From an uncultured Oscillospiraceae bacterium (lineage in GTDB: Bacteria > Bacillota > Clostridia > Oscillospirales > Oscillospiraceae): a stretch of DNA of 64,000 bases. Of the stretch, positions 44,756 to 54,774 are shown piece by piece. The notes below the pieces were generated by a model. The model was not told the DNA's origin. It saw only the letters and a list, made by a program, of their open reading frames with translations, and ran no database searches. The stretch's first letter is position 1; each line of letters starts with the position of its first letter. The translations under genes and the position numbers were made by a program. The stretch spans positions 1 through 64,000 of the forward strand of contig CANQFV010000006.1 of assembly GCA_947599875.1 (NCBI GenBank), in the 5' to 3' direction.

Positions 44756-45505
44756 TCATTCCCTGAAATAGAGCGACCTCGTATCCTCGTCGTAGATCAG
44801 GGCCTGGCCCGTTCCCGGATCGGGGTATTCACTTAAAAATTCGTTGAATTTTGAGAGCTTCGTGTCCAGATCGCCGGATGTACCGAAGTTCACCTTGTAG
44901 CCGTTGTACTCAAAGCTCACGGCGGAGAGGTTGCTCACATCCAATTTTGTGGTCTTGTCCAGCTTCCCGTCCTTGTTCAGCGCCGTCAGCATCGCAACGA
45001 GGGCGTCCAGCCGGACGGCGTCCTCCGAGCCGAAGCTCAGGGTCTTGCCCACCTGGGGCGACAGGGGTGTGGCGCCTGTCACCTCCACGCCCGCGGCGGA
45101 GCCGACGGACGTCTCCTCCAAGATCCTGGCGCTCAGGTCGATGATGTACGCCTTTTCGCCGGCCGTCACATACCCCACGGGGACGCTCTCCGTCACCCGG
45201 ATCACCACGGTGCCCGGCAGGCGGCGCTCCACCTTCACCCCGTCAATGTAGGGCAGGGCCGTCTTGATGTCCACCTCCGCCCCGCCGGTATCCATGAAGA
45301 AGATACTGCTGTCCAGCTCCAGGCCGGAGGCGTCCACGATCTGCTGGACGGTATATTTTGAGGCCCCCTCCACGGTGATCTCGGAAACCTTGAAAAACAG
45401 CGCCATTGCCGTTATCAGTACGATCAATATCAGCGCCACAGTCAGCGTGACATACAACGCCGTGTCCCTTGTGTTTCTTCTGAAGCTTCCGTTCGGGTTA
45501 GCCAT
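44756..45505 (-). CDS. ftsQ: Cell division protein FtsQ/DivIB
   Basis: 249 aa from ATG 45505. One membrane helix (about 18-40) is followed by a POTRA domain (KVSEITVEGASKYTVQQIVDASGL) and the FtsQ domain (LPYIDGVKVERRLPGTVVIRVTES). It is a bitopic septal protein that, with FtsL and FtsB-like partners, activates FtsW and the PBP. The gene lies between murA (15-bp gap) and ftsZ. Confidence 0.95.
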   Translation of the reverse strand: MANPNGSFRRNTRDTALYVTLTVALILIVLITAMALFFKVSEITVEGASKYTVQQIVDASGLELDSSIFFMDTGGAEVDIKTALPYIDGVKVERRLPGTVVIRVTESVPVGYVTAGEKAYIIDLSARILEETSVGSAAGVEVTGATPLSPQVGKTLSFGSEDAVRLDALVAMLTALNKDGKLDKTTKLDVSNLSAVSFEYNGYKVNFGTSGDLDTKLSKFNEFLSEYPDPGTGQALIYDEDTRSLYFRE

Positions 45506-45520
45506 CTTTCGCAAGTCCTT

Positions 45521-46774
45521 TCAATCTATTCTCTCGGCCTCCGCCCCCACTGACCGGAGCAGATCCGCAATCTTTTCGTAGCCTCTGTCGATGTGCCGCA
45601 TCTGGGTGATGATGCTCTCTCCCTCGGCGGCCAGCGCCGCCACCATCAGGGCGGCGCCTCCCCGCAGATCCGGGGCCTCCACCCTGGCGCCGTGAAGCCG
45701 CCCAGGTCCCTGGGCAATGGCCACCCGGCCGTCCACCTTGATGTCCGCCCCCATCCGCCTCAGCTCCGGCACATGCCGGAAGCGGCTTTGAAAGACGGTC
45801 TCCACAAAAACGCTGATCCCCTCCGCCCCCAGGCAGGCCGCCATCAGCGGGGGCTGGGCGTCCGTGGGAAAGCCGGGATACGGGCCGGTAGTGACTGTCC
45901 CCGGCGAGCGGAGCTTCCCCCGGGAGAGGACGCGCATGGTGTCTCCGCACTCCCGGATCTCCACCCCCATGCGGGAGAAGGCGTCAAGCACCGCCCTCAT
46001 GTGGTCCCCCGCAACGCCGGTGAGGGTCAGATCCCCTCCCGATGCCGCGGCTGCGGCGATAAAGGTTGCCGCCGCGATCCTGTCCGGGATAATGGTGTGT
46101 TGACAGCAGGGAGCAAAGCCCCCGCCCTCCACGCTCACCGTGGAGGTCCCTTCGCCCCGGATCTTTACGCCCAAGGCCCGCAGATACCGGCCCAGGTCGC
46201 CGATCTCCGGCTCCCTGGCCGCGTTGGTGATCAGGGTCTCCCCCTGTGCCCCGGAGGCGGCGATCATGGCGTTCTCCGTGGCGCCCACACTGGGGATGCT
46301 CAAATCGATCCTCCCGCCCCGAAGGCCGTGGGATCGGAGGAGCAGGTTGCCTCCCCGGGTCTCCAGCTCGGCTCCCAATCGCTCCATCGCCAGCAGGTGC
46401 AGGTCGATGGGTCTGGGGCCAAGCTCGCATCCCCCGGGCATGGAAAGCTTCGCCTCCCCGGCCCTGGCCAAGATCGCCCCCAGAAAGATCACCGACGAGC
46501 GCATCCGCCGCATCAGCTCATCCGGGATGTCGCATCTTGTCATGGTGGAGGAGTCCACATACGCCGTGCCCTGGGTAAATTCCGCCCGGCAGCCCAGGTG
46601 TCGAAGGATGTCAATGGCCGCGTCCACGTCGGAAAGGGCCGGGCAGTTATGTATCACCGTCTCGCCGCCCGATAGGAGAGACGCCGCTAAGATGGGCAAA
46701 ACGCTGTTCTTCGCGCCCTGTACATGGATCCGGCCGCAAAGCGCCCGTCCGCCCACTATCTTCAAGCCGCTCAT
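45521..46774 (-). CDS. murA: UDP-N-acetylglucosamine 1-carboxyvinyltransferase MurA
   Basis: 417 aa from ATG 46774. First committed step of peptidoglycan synthesis, adding enolpyruvate from PEP to UDP-GlcNAc. The catalytic Cys is in SMPGGCELGPRPIDLH (Cys116), the residue fosfomycin attacks, so this copy should be sensitive. Lys22 in GAKNS is the PEP-binding site. It lies in the dcw cluster between murG and ftsQ, a common place in Clostridia. Confidence 0.96.
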   Translation of the reverse strand: MSGLKIVGGRALCGRIHVQGAKNSVLPILAASLLSGGETVIHNCPALSDVDAAIDILRHLGCRAEFTQGTAYVDSSTMTRCDIPDELMRRMRSSVIFLGAILARAGEAKLSMPGGCELGPRPIDLHLLAMERLGAELETRGGNLLLRSHGLRGGRIDLSIPSVGATENAMIAASGAQGETLITNAAREPEIGDLGRYLRALGVKIRGEGTSTVSVEGGGFAPCCQHTIIPDRIAAATFIAAAAASGGDLTLTGVAGDHMRAVLDAFSRMGVEIRECGDTMRVLSRGKLRSPGTVTTGPYPGFPTDAQPPLMAACLGAEGISVFVETVFQSRFRHVPELRRMGADIKVDGRVAIAQGPGRLHGARVEAPDLRGGAALMVAALAAEGESIITQMRHIDRGYEKIADLLRSVGAEAERID

Positions 46775-46832
46775 AGGTACCCCCGAAATCAATTTACTTT
46801 CAGGTCATACTATGCGTGGCTGAAAATGCCTG

Positions 46833-47957
46833 TTACTTTTGGAGAAAGTCCAAAATATTCTCCACGATCCTGCTGCAGGCGTCCTTGACGCCCAGGGCCG
46901 CGCTCCCCCGCTCAAGGCTGAGGATGCGCTCCTTATCCCGCAAAAGGCCCACCACGGTGTTGTAAAGTCTCTCCCCCGTCAGGCCCTCCTCCGTCAGCAC
47001 AACGGCGCCGCCGGCCTTCTCCAGCTCCCGGGCGTTTTTCGTCTGCTGATCGTTTGTCACGTTGGGGCTGGGCACTAAGACAGCCGCCCGGCCCAGGGCC
47101 GTGATCTCCGCCAGGGTGGAGGCGCCGGCCCGGCAGAGGATCAGATCCGCCGCCGTCATCTCCGTACCCATGTTGTCAATGTAGGGCATGATGTCCACCC
47201 AGTCCGGCAGTCCGTAGACGCCCAGGGTGCCCAGGCGCTCGATCATCCTCTTGACGCCGGCCTCTCCGCTGCCTGTGGCGTGGAGGTGGCGCACCGCGCC
47301 GCTCCGGCAGTTCAGGCGTATAAACTCCGCCATCTTGCTGTTCATGTCGTCCGCCCCCAGGCTCCCCCAGAAGGAGACGACCAGTGGCTTCCCGGAGACG
47401 CCCAGACGGCGCTTGGCCTCCTCCCGGGTGTACCGGAGGAAGTCCTCCCGGATGGGTGTGCCGGTGATGACCACCCGCTCCGGCCTCTTGCAGTGATCCC
47501 GCACCGAGGGGAAGGCCGCCATCACCCGGTCCACACGGCCGGACAGCATCTTGGTGGTCAGCCCCGGCACGGCGTTGGACTCGTGGATCAGCGTGGGGAT
47601 ATGGCGCTTGGCCGCGTTTTTCAGCACCGGCCAGCACACATAGCCGCCTGTGCCGATCACCGCGTCCGGCGCAAACTCGTCCAAAATGGCCTTACATTCC
47701 CGATCCGATACGGACAGGTTCCGCAGTGTCTTCAGATTGTGCTTGATATCGCCGGGTTTGACCCCCCGGGCAAAGCCCGTGATGGTGATATTCTTCAGAT
47801 CAAACCCCGCCGCGGGGACAAGGCGTTTTTCCAGCTCCCGCCCGGAACCCACGAAGAGAAACCCGGCGTCGGGGAAAAGCTCCCGGAGCTTTCCCGCCAC
47901 GGCGAGAGCCGGATTGATGTGACCTGCCGTCCCGCCGCACGCAAAAAGAAATCTCAT
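46833..47957 (-). CDS. murG: UDP-GlcNAc transferase MurG
   Basis: 374 aa membrane-associated GT28 enzyme that converts lipid I to lipid II. N-terminal GGTAGHINPALA loop, GTGGYVCWPVLK, and the C-terminal donor-binding region DLILCRAGASTLAEITALGRAAVLVP. It overlaps ftsW by 4 bp (ATGA). Confidence 0.97.
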   Translation of the reverse strand: MRFLFACGGTAGHINPALAVAGKLRELFPDAGFLFVGSGRELEKRLVPAAGFDLKNITITGFARGVKPGDIKHNLKTLRNLSVSDRECKAILDEFAPDAVIGTGGYVCWPVLKNAAKRHIPTLIHESNAVPGLTTKMLSGRVDRVMAAFPSVRDHCKRPERVVITGTPIREDFLRYTREEAKRRLGVSGKPLVVSFWGSLGADDMNSKMAEFIRLNCRSGAVRHLHATGSGEAGVKRMIERLGTLGVYGLPDWVDIMPYIDNMGTEMTAADLILCRAGASTLAEITALGRAAVLVPSPNVTNDQQTKNARELEKAGGAVVLTEEGLTGERLYNTVVGLLRDKERILSLERGSAALGVKDACSRIVENILDFLQK

Positions 47958-49174
47958 TTTTCCCCGTTCTCCTCATTTTTCCGTTTTCTCAGGGGGATCT
48001 CCCTGGATATGGCCAAAACGATCCCCATTTCCACCAGCTGCACCAGCAGCGCCGTGCCTCCGTAGCTGAAGAACGGCAAGGAGATACCGGTACACGGGAC
48101 AAGATTCGTCACCACCGCCACGTTGAGGAAAACCTGGATCGCCAGCTTACTGGTGATCCCCACGATGACCAGGGCGCCGAATCTGTCCCTGGAGTGGATG
48201 GCCAGCCAGTAGCCGCGGATGATCAGCAGGGCGAAGAGGACGAGGATGAGCATAGCGCCCACAAAGCCCAGCTCCTCGCAGGCGATGGGGAAGATAAAGT
48301 CGTTGTGTTCCTCGGGGAGGTACATGTATTTCTGGCGGCTCTGCCCCAGGCCCACGCCCAGAAGGCCTCCGGAACCGATGGCGTACAGGGACTGGATGGT
48401 CTGAAGGCCGGAGTCCAGCGGGTCTGACCAGGGATCCAGCCAGGCGGTGATGCGGGAGGAGGCGTAGGCCATCTTCGTCACCACCAGGTATCCCACCAGG
48501 CCCACCACCACGATCCCCACCGCGAAATACTGCCAGCGGGTGCCCCCGGCGAACATCATAATGGCTCCCAGGGCGATGACGATCACCGACGCGGAGATGT
48601 GCGGCTCCAGCATCAGGAGGGCCACGGTGACGATCAGGATCAGGGCGAAGGGGACGACGCCGTACTTAAAGGTCCCCATCTGGTTTTTGTAAATACAGAT
48701 CATATGGGCAAAGGCCAGGACAATGGCCACCTTGGCGATCTCGGAGGGCTGGAACTGGGTGATGCCCAGGTCGAACCAGCGGTTGGCGCCCACCTGGCTC
48801 TTTCCGGTGCCGAAGAAGGGCACCAGCGCTAAGAGGAAGAGGGAGACCATCAAAAGCGGCATGGCCATGCGCCTATAAAAGGAGGAGTTGAACCGGGAGG
48901 CCACCAGCATCAGCGCCACCCCCGCCACGGCGAAGAAGAGCTGCCGGACAAAATACTTTGTGGCGTCGTTCTCCTTGTAGTAGGCCCGGGCGAAGCTGGC
49001 GGAAAGCACCATGATCACCCCGATGGTGAGGATCAGCAGGGTGAGAAGCAAAAACGGAAGGTCGATAGGCCCCCTCTGCACAGCGCGGCTCTCCGCCGTC
49101 CTGTCCCGAAGCTCCCTGGCGGCATACTCAGGCTGCGCGCCGGTATTTCCCTCTGAGGGCGAATAGCTGTCCAT
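47954..49174 (-). CDS. ftsW: Lipid II polymerase FtsW/SpoVE (SEDS family)
   Basis: 406 aa with about ten membrane helices. Cytoplasmic N-terminal tail of about 40 residues, then ILTIGVIMVLSASFARAYYK, GANRWFDLG, FQPSEIAKVA, the large loop SRITAWLDPWSDPLDSGLQTIQSL and LPFFSYGGTALL, all SEDS signatures. The WLDPW/GLQ loop is the catalytic side. Position between mraY and murG indicates the division form. A SpoVE role is possible. Confidence 0.95.
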   Translation of the reverse strand: MDSYSPSEGNTGAQPEYAARELRDRTAESRAVQRGPIDLPFLLLTLLILTIGVIMVLSASFARAYYKENDATKYFVRQLFFAVAGVALMLVASRFNSSFYRRMAMPLLMVSLFLLALVPFFGTGKSQVGANRWFDLGITQFQPSEIAKVAIVLAFAHMICIYKNQMGTFKYGVVPFALILIVTVALLMLEPHISASVIVIALGAIMMFAGGTRWQYFAVGIVVVGLVGYLVVTKMAYASSRITAWLDPWSDPLDSGLQTIQSLYAIGSGGLLGVGLGQSRQKYMYLPEEHNDFIFPIACEELGFVGAMLILVLFALLIIRGYWLAIHSRDRFGALVIVGITSKLAIQVFLNVAVVTNLVPCTGISLPFFSYGGTALLVQLVEMGIVLAISREIPLRKRKNEENGEK

Positions 49175-49208
49175 TTTTCTTCCTCCTCCCGATGGATTTC
49201 CTGTCTGC

Positions 49209-50234
49209 TCAGCCGGAGATCATTCCGGTAAAACGCGTCCTCACGGCAAAATAGGTGAGGATCGCCACAGCCGTGGATACGGCGGTAAATACGGTGAAGA
49301 TCCGTCTCTCCCCCCATCCGGAAAGCTCCAGGTGGTGGTGGATCGGCGCCATTTTAAAGATGCGCTTCCCGTGGGAGAGCTTAAAATATGTGACCTGAAT
49401 AATGTCCGACAGGGTCTCCACGATATAGATGAGGCCCAGCGGCACGAGAACCAGGGGCATATCCAGGGCGAAGGCCGTGGCGCAGACGGCGCCGCCCAAA
49501 AACAGCGAGCCGGTGTCACCCATAAACACCTTGGCGGGGTAGAAATTGAAGATCAGGAATCCCACAAGCCCCCCGGCCATCGCGGAGCTGAAAAGGCCCA
49601 CGGAGCCGTAGCCCGCCCCCGCGGTCCCCGCGCTCCAGGCGGCGCTGATGGCGGCATAGCACAGCGCCACGGGCACGGACACCCCGGCGGCCAGACCGTC
49701 GATGCCGTCCGTGATGTTCACGGCGTTGACACAGCCCACGATGATGAACACCGCCAGCACCAGGTAGACCGGGTACGGCAGACGGACGGTCACGTTGAAG
49801 AAGGGCACATACAGGTTGGAGCTGAGGTGTCCCTCCAGCCGGAGCAGAAAGATGAGGACTGCCGCCGCAGCCGTCTGGAGCGCCAGCTTCTGAAGGGCCG
49901 TCAGCCCCAGGTTCCGCTTCTTCTTCACCTTTTCATAGTCGTCTAAAAATCCGATAAGGCCGAAGAGCAGGGAGAACACCAGGATGATGATGTGCCGGTA
50001 GTCCCCGGCGGCGATCTCGTCGATCCCGCCCAAAAGGCACATGGCCGTGATCCCCGCGATGAACATGAGTCCCCCCATTGTGGGCGTCCCCTGCTTGGAG
50101 GCGTGCCAGGTGGGGCCGTCCTCGCGTATGGTCTGACCGGCTTTCATTCTCCGGAGCGCCGGGATCAGGACAAGGCCCGTGATCACTGTCACCAAAAAGG
50201 ATCCCGCAAAGCCCAGGATAAGGTGGATGTACAT
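49209..50234 (-). CDS. mraY: Phospho-MurNAc-pentapeptide transferase MraY
   Basis: 341 aa with about ten membrane helices. It makes lipid I from UDP-MurNAc-pentapeptide and undecaprenyl phosphate. Conserved TPTMGGLMF, FLDDYEKVKKKRNLGLTALQKL (Asp pair), NAVNITDGIDGLAAG, FMGDTGSLFLGG and PIHHHLELSGWGE are all present. It follows murE by 14 bp; murF and murD, which often flank it, are absent. Confidence 0.97.
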   Translation of the reverse strand: MYIHLILGFAGSFLVTVITGLVLIPALRRMKAGQTIREDGPTWHASKQGTPTMGGLMFIAGITAMCLLGGIDEIAAGDYRHIIILVFSLLFGLIGFLDDYEKVKKKRNLGLTALQKLALQTAAAAVLIFLLRLEGHLSSNLYVPFFNVTVRLPYPVYLVLAVFIIVGCVNAVNITDGIDGLAAGVSVPVALCYAAISAAWSAGTAGAGYGSVGLFSSAMAGGLVGFLIFNFYPAKVFMGDTGSLFLGGAVCATAFALDMPLVLVPLGLIYIVETLSDIIQVTYFKLSHGKRIFKMAPIHHHLELSGWGERRIFTVFTAVSTAVAILTYFAVRTRFTGMISG

Positions 50235-50248
50235 TTGCCTACCTCGCT

Positions 50249-51700
50249 TTATGCTTTAGCTTTCAGCGCCTCGAAAACAACCTCTCGCTCGTCAAAATGG
50301 CGCTTGTCGTGTCCCACGATCTGGTACGTCTCGTGGCCCTTTCCGGCCAGGACAACCACGTCGCCGGGCTGGGCGATCTCCAGCGCCCTGGCAATGGCCC
50401 GGCGCCGATCCACGATCACCTCGTAGGGCGTATCCATATCCGAGGCCTCCACGCCCGTGAGAATGTCCCGGATAATGGCCTCCGGCTCCTCGGTGCGGGG
50501 GTTGTCGGAGGTGACGATCACATAGTCGGCGCGCTCCATCGCGATCTGCCCCATGATGGGTCTCTTGGCGCTGTCCCGGTCGCCGCCGCAGCCGAAGACC
50601 AGGACAGTCCTGTTCTTGGCGAACTCGCTGACCGTGTCCAGGATGTTGTCCAGGGCGTCCGGCGTGTGGGCGTAGTCGATGAGTACCGTGTAAGGGGTGT
50701 TTGTGGGCACCACCTCCGCCCTGCCCTTCACGCCCCGGCACTGGCTCAGGGCCTGGGCGATGCGGTCAAGCTCCACCCCGGCACACAGGGCGGAGGCCGC
50801 GGCGGCCAGGGCGTTGTAGACGGAGAACATCCCCGGGATCCCCAGCCTCATTTTCTCCAGCTTCCCTGTCATCAGGGCGCAGAAGCTGACGGAATCCAGG
50901 TGGAGCTTAATATTTCTGGCAGTGAGGTCGGCCCTGTCGTATCTGGCCGAGTATGTGAAGACCCGGCCGCCGGCGCGCTCCTCCATCACCGGGCACCAGG
51001 GATCGTCCAGATTCAAAATAGCCGTGTCGCACATGGAGAAGAGCCGGGCCTTGGCGGCGGCGTAATCCTCCATCGTCTTGTGAAAGTCCAGGTGATCCTC
51101 GGTGAGGTTGGTAAAGATCCCCTGGGCAAAGCGGATGCCGTACACCCGGTCCAGACACAAAGCGTGGGAGGAGACCTCCATCACCGCCCAGGTGCATCCG
51201 GCGTCTGCCATCCGCCGCAAAAGGGCGTGAAGCTCCAGGCAGTCCGGCGTGGTGCGGGCCGTCTCCAGCTCCTCCTGCCCGATCATGTTCCGGTTGGTGC
51301 CGATGAGGCCCACCTTCGCCCCCAGAGCCGTCTCCAAAATCTGTTTGATAAGGTTTGTGGTGGTGGTCTTGCCGTTGGTGCCGGTGACGCCGATCATGTT
51401 CAGGCGCCGGGCGGGATTGCCGTAAAAGTTCCCCGCCGTCACGGCCATCGCCCTGCGGGAGTCCTCCACCAGGACGTAGGGGACGCCCTCCGGCGGCTCC
51501 TCCGCGATGACAACGGCCGCCCCTGCCGCCACGGCGGCGGGGATGAACCGGTGTCCGTCCGTCTCGTAGCCCCGCACGGCGATAAACGCACAGCCGGGCG
51601 TAACGCGCCGGGAATCCGACACAAGATCCGTGATCTCAAGCTCCGGATCCGCCGTGACCTCCACGGTCTCCAGATTTTCAATAAGCTCGGAAAGCCTCAT
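50249..51700 (-). CDS. murE: UDP-MurNAc-tripeptide synthetase MurE (mDAP type)
   Basis: 483 aa cytosolic ATP ligase. ATP loop VTGTNGKTTTTNL, then FTNLTEDHLDFHKTMEDY and the C-terminal SDNPRTEEP. The DNPR motif marks meso-diaminopimelate-adding enzymes, so the wall should be mDAP type. The N-terminal domain binds UDP-MurNAc. ATG with GGGGGAAAT upstream. Confidence 0.96.
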   Translation of the reverse strand: MRLSELIENLETVEVTADPELEITDLVSDSRRVTPGCAFIAVRGYETDGHRFIPAAVAAGAAVVIAEEPPEGVPYVLVEDSRRAMAVTAGNFYGNPARRLNMIGVTGTNGKTTTTNLIKQILETALGAKVGLIGTNRNMIGQEELETARTTPDCLELHALLRRMADAGCTWAVMEVSSHALCLDRVYGIRFAQGIFTNLTEDHLDFHKTMEDYAAAKARLFSMCDTAILNLDDPWCPVMEERAGGRVFTYSARYDRADLTARNIKLHLDSVSFCALMTGKLEKMRLGIPGMFSVYNALAAAASALCAGVELDRIAQALSQCRGVKGRAEVVPTNTPYTVLIDYAHTPDALDNILDTVSEFAKNRTVLVFGCGGDRDSAKRPIMGQIAMERADYVIVTSDNPRTEEPEAIIRDILTGVEASDMDTPYEVIVDRRRAIARALEIAQPGDVVVLAGKGHETYQIVGHDKRHFDEREVVFEALKAKA

Positions 51701-51746
51701 ATTTCCCCCGTTTCCTCCAAATCCACCGCTGTGACGGGTTTCGGCA

Positions 51747-54080
51747 TCAGTATCTCCCCAGGTTGGAGCTGTCCACCAGCGTCACCTGGATGACGGCCCC
51801 GTAGGGGACGGTCTGGCCGCTGTCGATGATCTGGGACGCCACCTTCACCCCGGAAATGGCCGGGGACGCCCCCGCCGTATCCAGGAACAGCCCCAGATTC
51901 TGGAGGACGTTTCTGGCCTGATTCACCGTCATGCCGGTGAGATCCGGCACGGTCACTTCCTCCTGGGGAGCCGACTGGCCCAGATAGATGATCATCTGGC
52001 TCCCGGCGGCGATCTGCGCTCCCGGTGAGGGCAGCTGGGCGGTGATCTCGTCGCCCTCCCCCACCTCGCGCAGGGTGATGCCCATCTCCTGGGCCTTGAG
52101 CCTGGCGCTGAGCAGGTCAAGATTCGTAAGCCTGGGGACGGTCACGTCCAGGAGGGCCTCCTCCTCGGCGGTGTAGATGGGCTGGACGCCCAGATAGGGC
52201 AGAACCTCGCTCATGATCATCCCCACATAGGGGGCAGCCATCTGGCCGCCGCCGATGTAGATGCCGGACTCGCTGCTGGGATTATCCAGCACTAAGAGTA
52301 CCGCGATTTCCGGGTCGTCACAGGGGGCCACGCCGCAGAAGGAGACCATGTACTCCTTCCGGTTCTCGGCCACCTCGATGGTCGTCTTTGTGGTGGTACC
52401 GGTCTTGCCGCCCACTCTGTATCCGGGCACATAGGCGTTGGAGCCGGTGCCGCCCTTGTCGCCCACCACGGATTCCAGGATGTCCGCCACCAGGGCGCTG
52501 GTCTCCTCGCTGATGACCTGGCGCACCACGGTGGGTTCCTTGGAGTAGACCACCTCGCCGTCCTCGTTCCGGACTTCCTTCACGATGTACGGCTCCATCA
52601 GGTATCCGCCGTTCACCGCGGCGGACACGGCCGTGATCATGCCGATGGGCGTGACGTTAAAGGTCTGTCCGAAGGCGGCGGAGGTCAGGGAGGACATGTT
52701 GTTGGGGTCCTCGAAGTATTTCTTATCCCACCACTGGCTGGCGGCCTCGCCGGAGAGATCCACCCCGGTCTTGCTGCGCATCAGCCCGAAGGCCTCCACA
52801 TACTCGTCGTACTTTTCCGCCCCGATCTTCATGCCGATGTTGGCGAAGGCCACGTTGCACGAGTGCATGGCCGCCTCCCGAAGGGTCTGGTTGCCGTGGC
52901 CGGCGTGCTTCCAGCAGTTTAAGTCGGTGATTCGCCCGGGGATGCCGCCCACGGGGATCTTGCCGCCGCAGTAGAAGTTGTCATTCTCCTTGACCACGCC
53001 CTCCTCCAGGCCGATGGCCATTGTGATGATCTTGAACACCGATCCCGGCTCATAGGTGTCGGAGACGGCCATATTGCGCCACTGGGCCATAAGGGCCGCC
53101 GTCCTGGCGGCGGAGCGCTCCTCCTCGTCGGGGATCAGGGCCAGCTGCTCCTGAACCTCCTCCGGGAGCGCCCAGGGGTCGTTGAGGTCGTAGCTGTTGG
53201 CGTTGGCCAGGGCCAGGATCTCCCCGGTCTTTACGTTCATAACGATGACGCAGCCGCCGTTTTGAATATAGTTTGCCTCCATCGCCTGCTGTAAATACTT
53301 CTCCGCGATGGCCTGGATGTTGCAGTCCAGCGTCAGGGTCAGGTCGTTCCCGTCAATGGCGTCGTTGTAGTTTTGGTAGTTCTCAAAAAGCATCTCCGTG
53401 CCGTTCTGGGCCACGAGACGCACCACCGAGCCGTTTGTCCCCTCCAGCCTCTCGTCGTACAGGGCCTCGATGCCCTCCAGGCCGTAGTTCTCCGTGCCCA
53501 CAAAGCCGATGACGTGGCAGGCCAGATCCCCGTTGGGGTAGTAGCGCTTGGAGTCCTCCTCGATGTGGACCCCCGCCAGATTGTATTCGTCGATGAAGGC
53601 CCGAACCTCGTCGGCCAGATCCGCCTCGATCTTTGTGGCCACGGTCTTGTACCAGCTCTTTGTGTCCTTCATCTGCTCCAGGAGCTTGTCGTGGTCGGCC
53701 CCTAAGATCCGCTCCAGGCCGGAGGCGATCAGCTCCGGGTCGTCGCCGTAGTGGATCTCCTTGGGCTTATATTCCTTGGTGGAGTAGAGCTGGATCTCGT
53801 AGGGGGAGATAAAAACGGTGTAGGCCGTGGCGGATTTGGCCAGCGTCCGGCCGTTGGTGTCATAAATCGTCCCCCGGGAGGCGGCCACGGCCACCGTCCG
53901 CGTCTGCTGGCGGATGGCCTTCTCCTCGTAGAAGTCATGGTCACGGATCATGATGTTGTACAGCTGTACGGCCAGAACAGAAAAGGCAACTATGCCGCAC
54001 ACTACTGCCAATACAAGTGTGCGGCGGAGTATCATCGCGTTGGGCCTCTGCCCCTGTTTTTTCCTTTTGGATCGTGCCAT
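51747..54080 (-). CDS. spoVD: Class B penicillin-binding protein, FtsI/SpoVD type, with PASTA domains
   Basis: 777 aa from ATG 54080 (AAGGGGATT upstream). Cytoplasmic Lys/Arg-rich tail, one membrane helix (about 20-44), dimerisation domain with RGTIYDTNGRTLAKS, then the transpeptidase with SVFK (nucleophile Ser347), SCN (407-409) and KTG (559-561). Two PASTA domains lie at about 640-700 and 705-772. It cross-links septal peptidoglycan with FtsW. Whether it serves vegetative division (FtsI) or sporulation (SpoVD) cannot be told; it is the only such gene in this cluster. Confidence 0.95.
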   Translation of the reverse strand: MARSKRKKQGQRPNAMILRRTLVLAVVCGIVAFSVLAVQLYNIMIRDHDFYEEKAIRQQTRTVAVAASRGTIYDTNGRTLAKSATAYTVFISPYEIQLYSTKEYKPKEIHYGDDPELIASGLERILGADHDKLLEQMKDTKSWYKTVATKIEADLADEVRAFIDEYNLAGVHIEEDSKRYYPNGDLACHVIGFVGTENYGLEGIEALYDERLEGTNGSVVRLVAQNGTEMLFENYQNYNDAIDGNDLTLTLDCNIQAIAEKYLQQAMEANYIQNGGCVIVMNVKTGEILALANANSYDLNDPWALPEEVQEQLALIPDEEERSAARTAALMAQWRNMAVSDTYEPGSVFKIITMAIGLEEGVVKENDNFYCGGKIPVGGIPGRITDLNCWKHAGHGNQTLREAAMHSCNVAFANIGMKIGAEKYDEYVEAFGLMRSKTGVDLSGEAASQWWDKKYFEDPNNMSSLTSAAFGQTFNVTPIGMITAVSAAVNGGYLMEPYIVKEVRNEDGEVVYSKEPTVVRQVISEETSALVADILESVVGDKGGTGSNAYVPGYRVGGKTGTTTKTTIEVAENRKEYMVSFCGVAPCDDPEIAVLLVLDNPSSESGIYIGGGQMAAPYVGMIMSEVLPYLGVQPIYTAEEEALLDVTVPRLTNLDLLSARLKAQEMGITLREVGEGDEITAQLPSPGAQIAAGSQMIIYLGQSAPQEEVTVPDLTGMTVNQARNVLQNLGLFLDTAGASPAISGVKVASQIIDSGQTVPYGAVIQVTLVDSSNLGRY

Positions 54081-54144
54081 AGTGAATCCCCTTGAGTCTC
54101 GCCAATGTGCCAAATGCCGTGTTCCCTTTAAGCTTATAGGCCTC

Positions 54145-54732
54145 TCACCGGAAATATTCCGGCAGCTCCTTTAAAAATCCCTTGATCCTGGCAAACAGCC
54201 CCGCCGTCTCATCCTCGGCCAGGATCTCCGCCCGGTCGGATCTGTACACCGCGGTGTAGCCGGTGCTGCTGTCATAGCCCCTGGTCATCCCCAGGATGTT
54301 CACGGCGTAGGTCTCCACCTCAGCCATGTTGAAGGCGGCCTCGTATTTCACGGACAGGGCCTCGCCCCTGTCCTCCAGCGTCTCGATGGAGGAGCGCACG
54401 TCCCGGATCTGGCCGGAGATCCCGGCAAGCTCGATATAGCTCATCAAAACGGCGATCATCAGCACGGCGGCGGCGATCACGCCCATGATGCCCACCACGG
54501 GGACGCCGAAGACCTGGAGCCTGCTTTGCTCCTTGGCCCTGGCCTGCTCCCGCTGGCGCAGTCTCTCCTGGATGCGCTGGCGCTGAAGCTCCTCCGGAGA
54601 GGGCTGCTGTTCCGGCTCCTCCTCCGGGAGGGGGACCGCGCCCATCACCCGGTCAAGATCGTATGCCGCGCTTCCGTTGAAGGCATCGGTGTAGTAGCCT
54701 CTCCCGGCATATTCCGCTCTTGCTGCTGCCAT
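54145..54732 (-). CDS. ftsL: FtsL-like septum protein
   Basis: 195 aa. A cytoplasmic N-terminal region of about 90 residues, with a charged helix (PEELQRQRIQERLRQREQARA), precedes one membrane helix (about 95-117) and a short extracellular coiled coil (SGQIRDVRSSIETLEDRGEAL). The topology and place between rsmH and the PBP gene mark it as FtsL, although sequence identity is low. The N-terminal tail is longer than in typical FtsL, about 195 aa against 100-120. Confidence 0.82.
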   Translation of the reverse strand: MAAARAEYAGRGYYTDAFNGSAAYDLDRVMGAVPLPEEEPEQQPSPEELQRQRIQERLRQREQARAKEQSRLQVFGVPVVGIMGVIAAAVLMIAVLMSYIELAGISGQIRDVRSSIETLEDRGEALSVKYEAAFNMAEVETYAVNILGMTRGYDSSTGYTAVYRSDRAEILAEDETAGLFARIKGFLKELPEYFR

Positions 54733-54774
54733 TTTCTTTAGTCCTTTCGGGGTAAATGTCTCTGTCTCAGGGGT

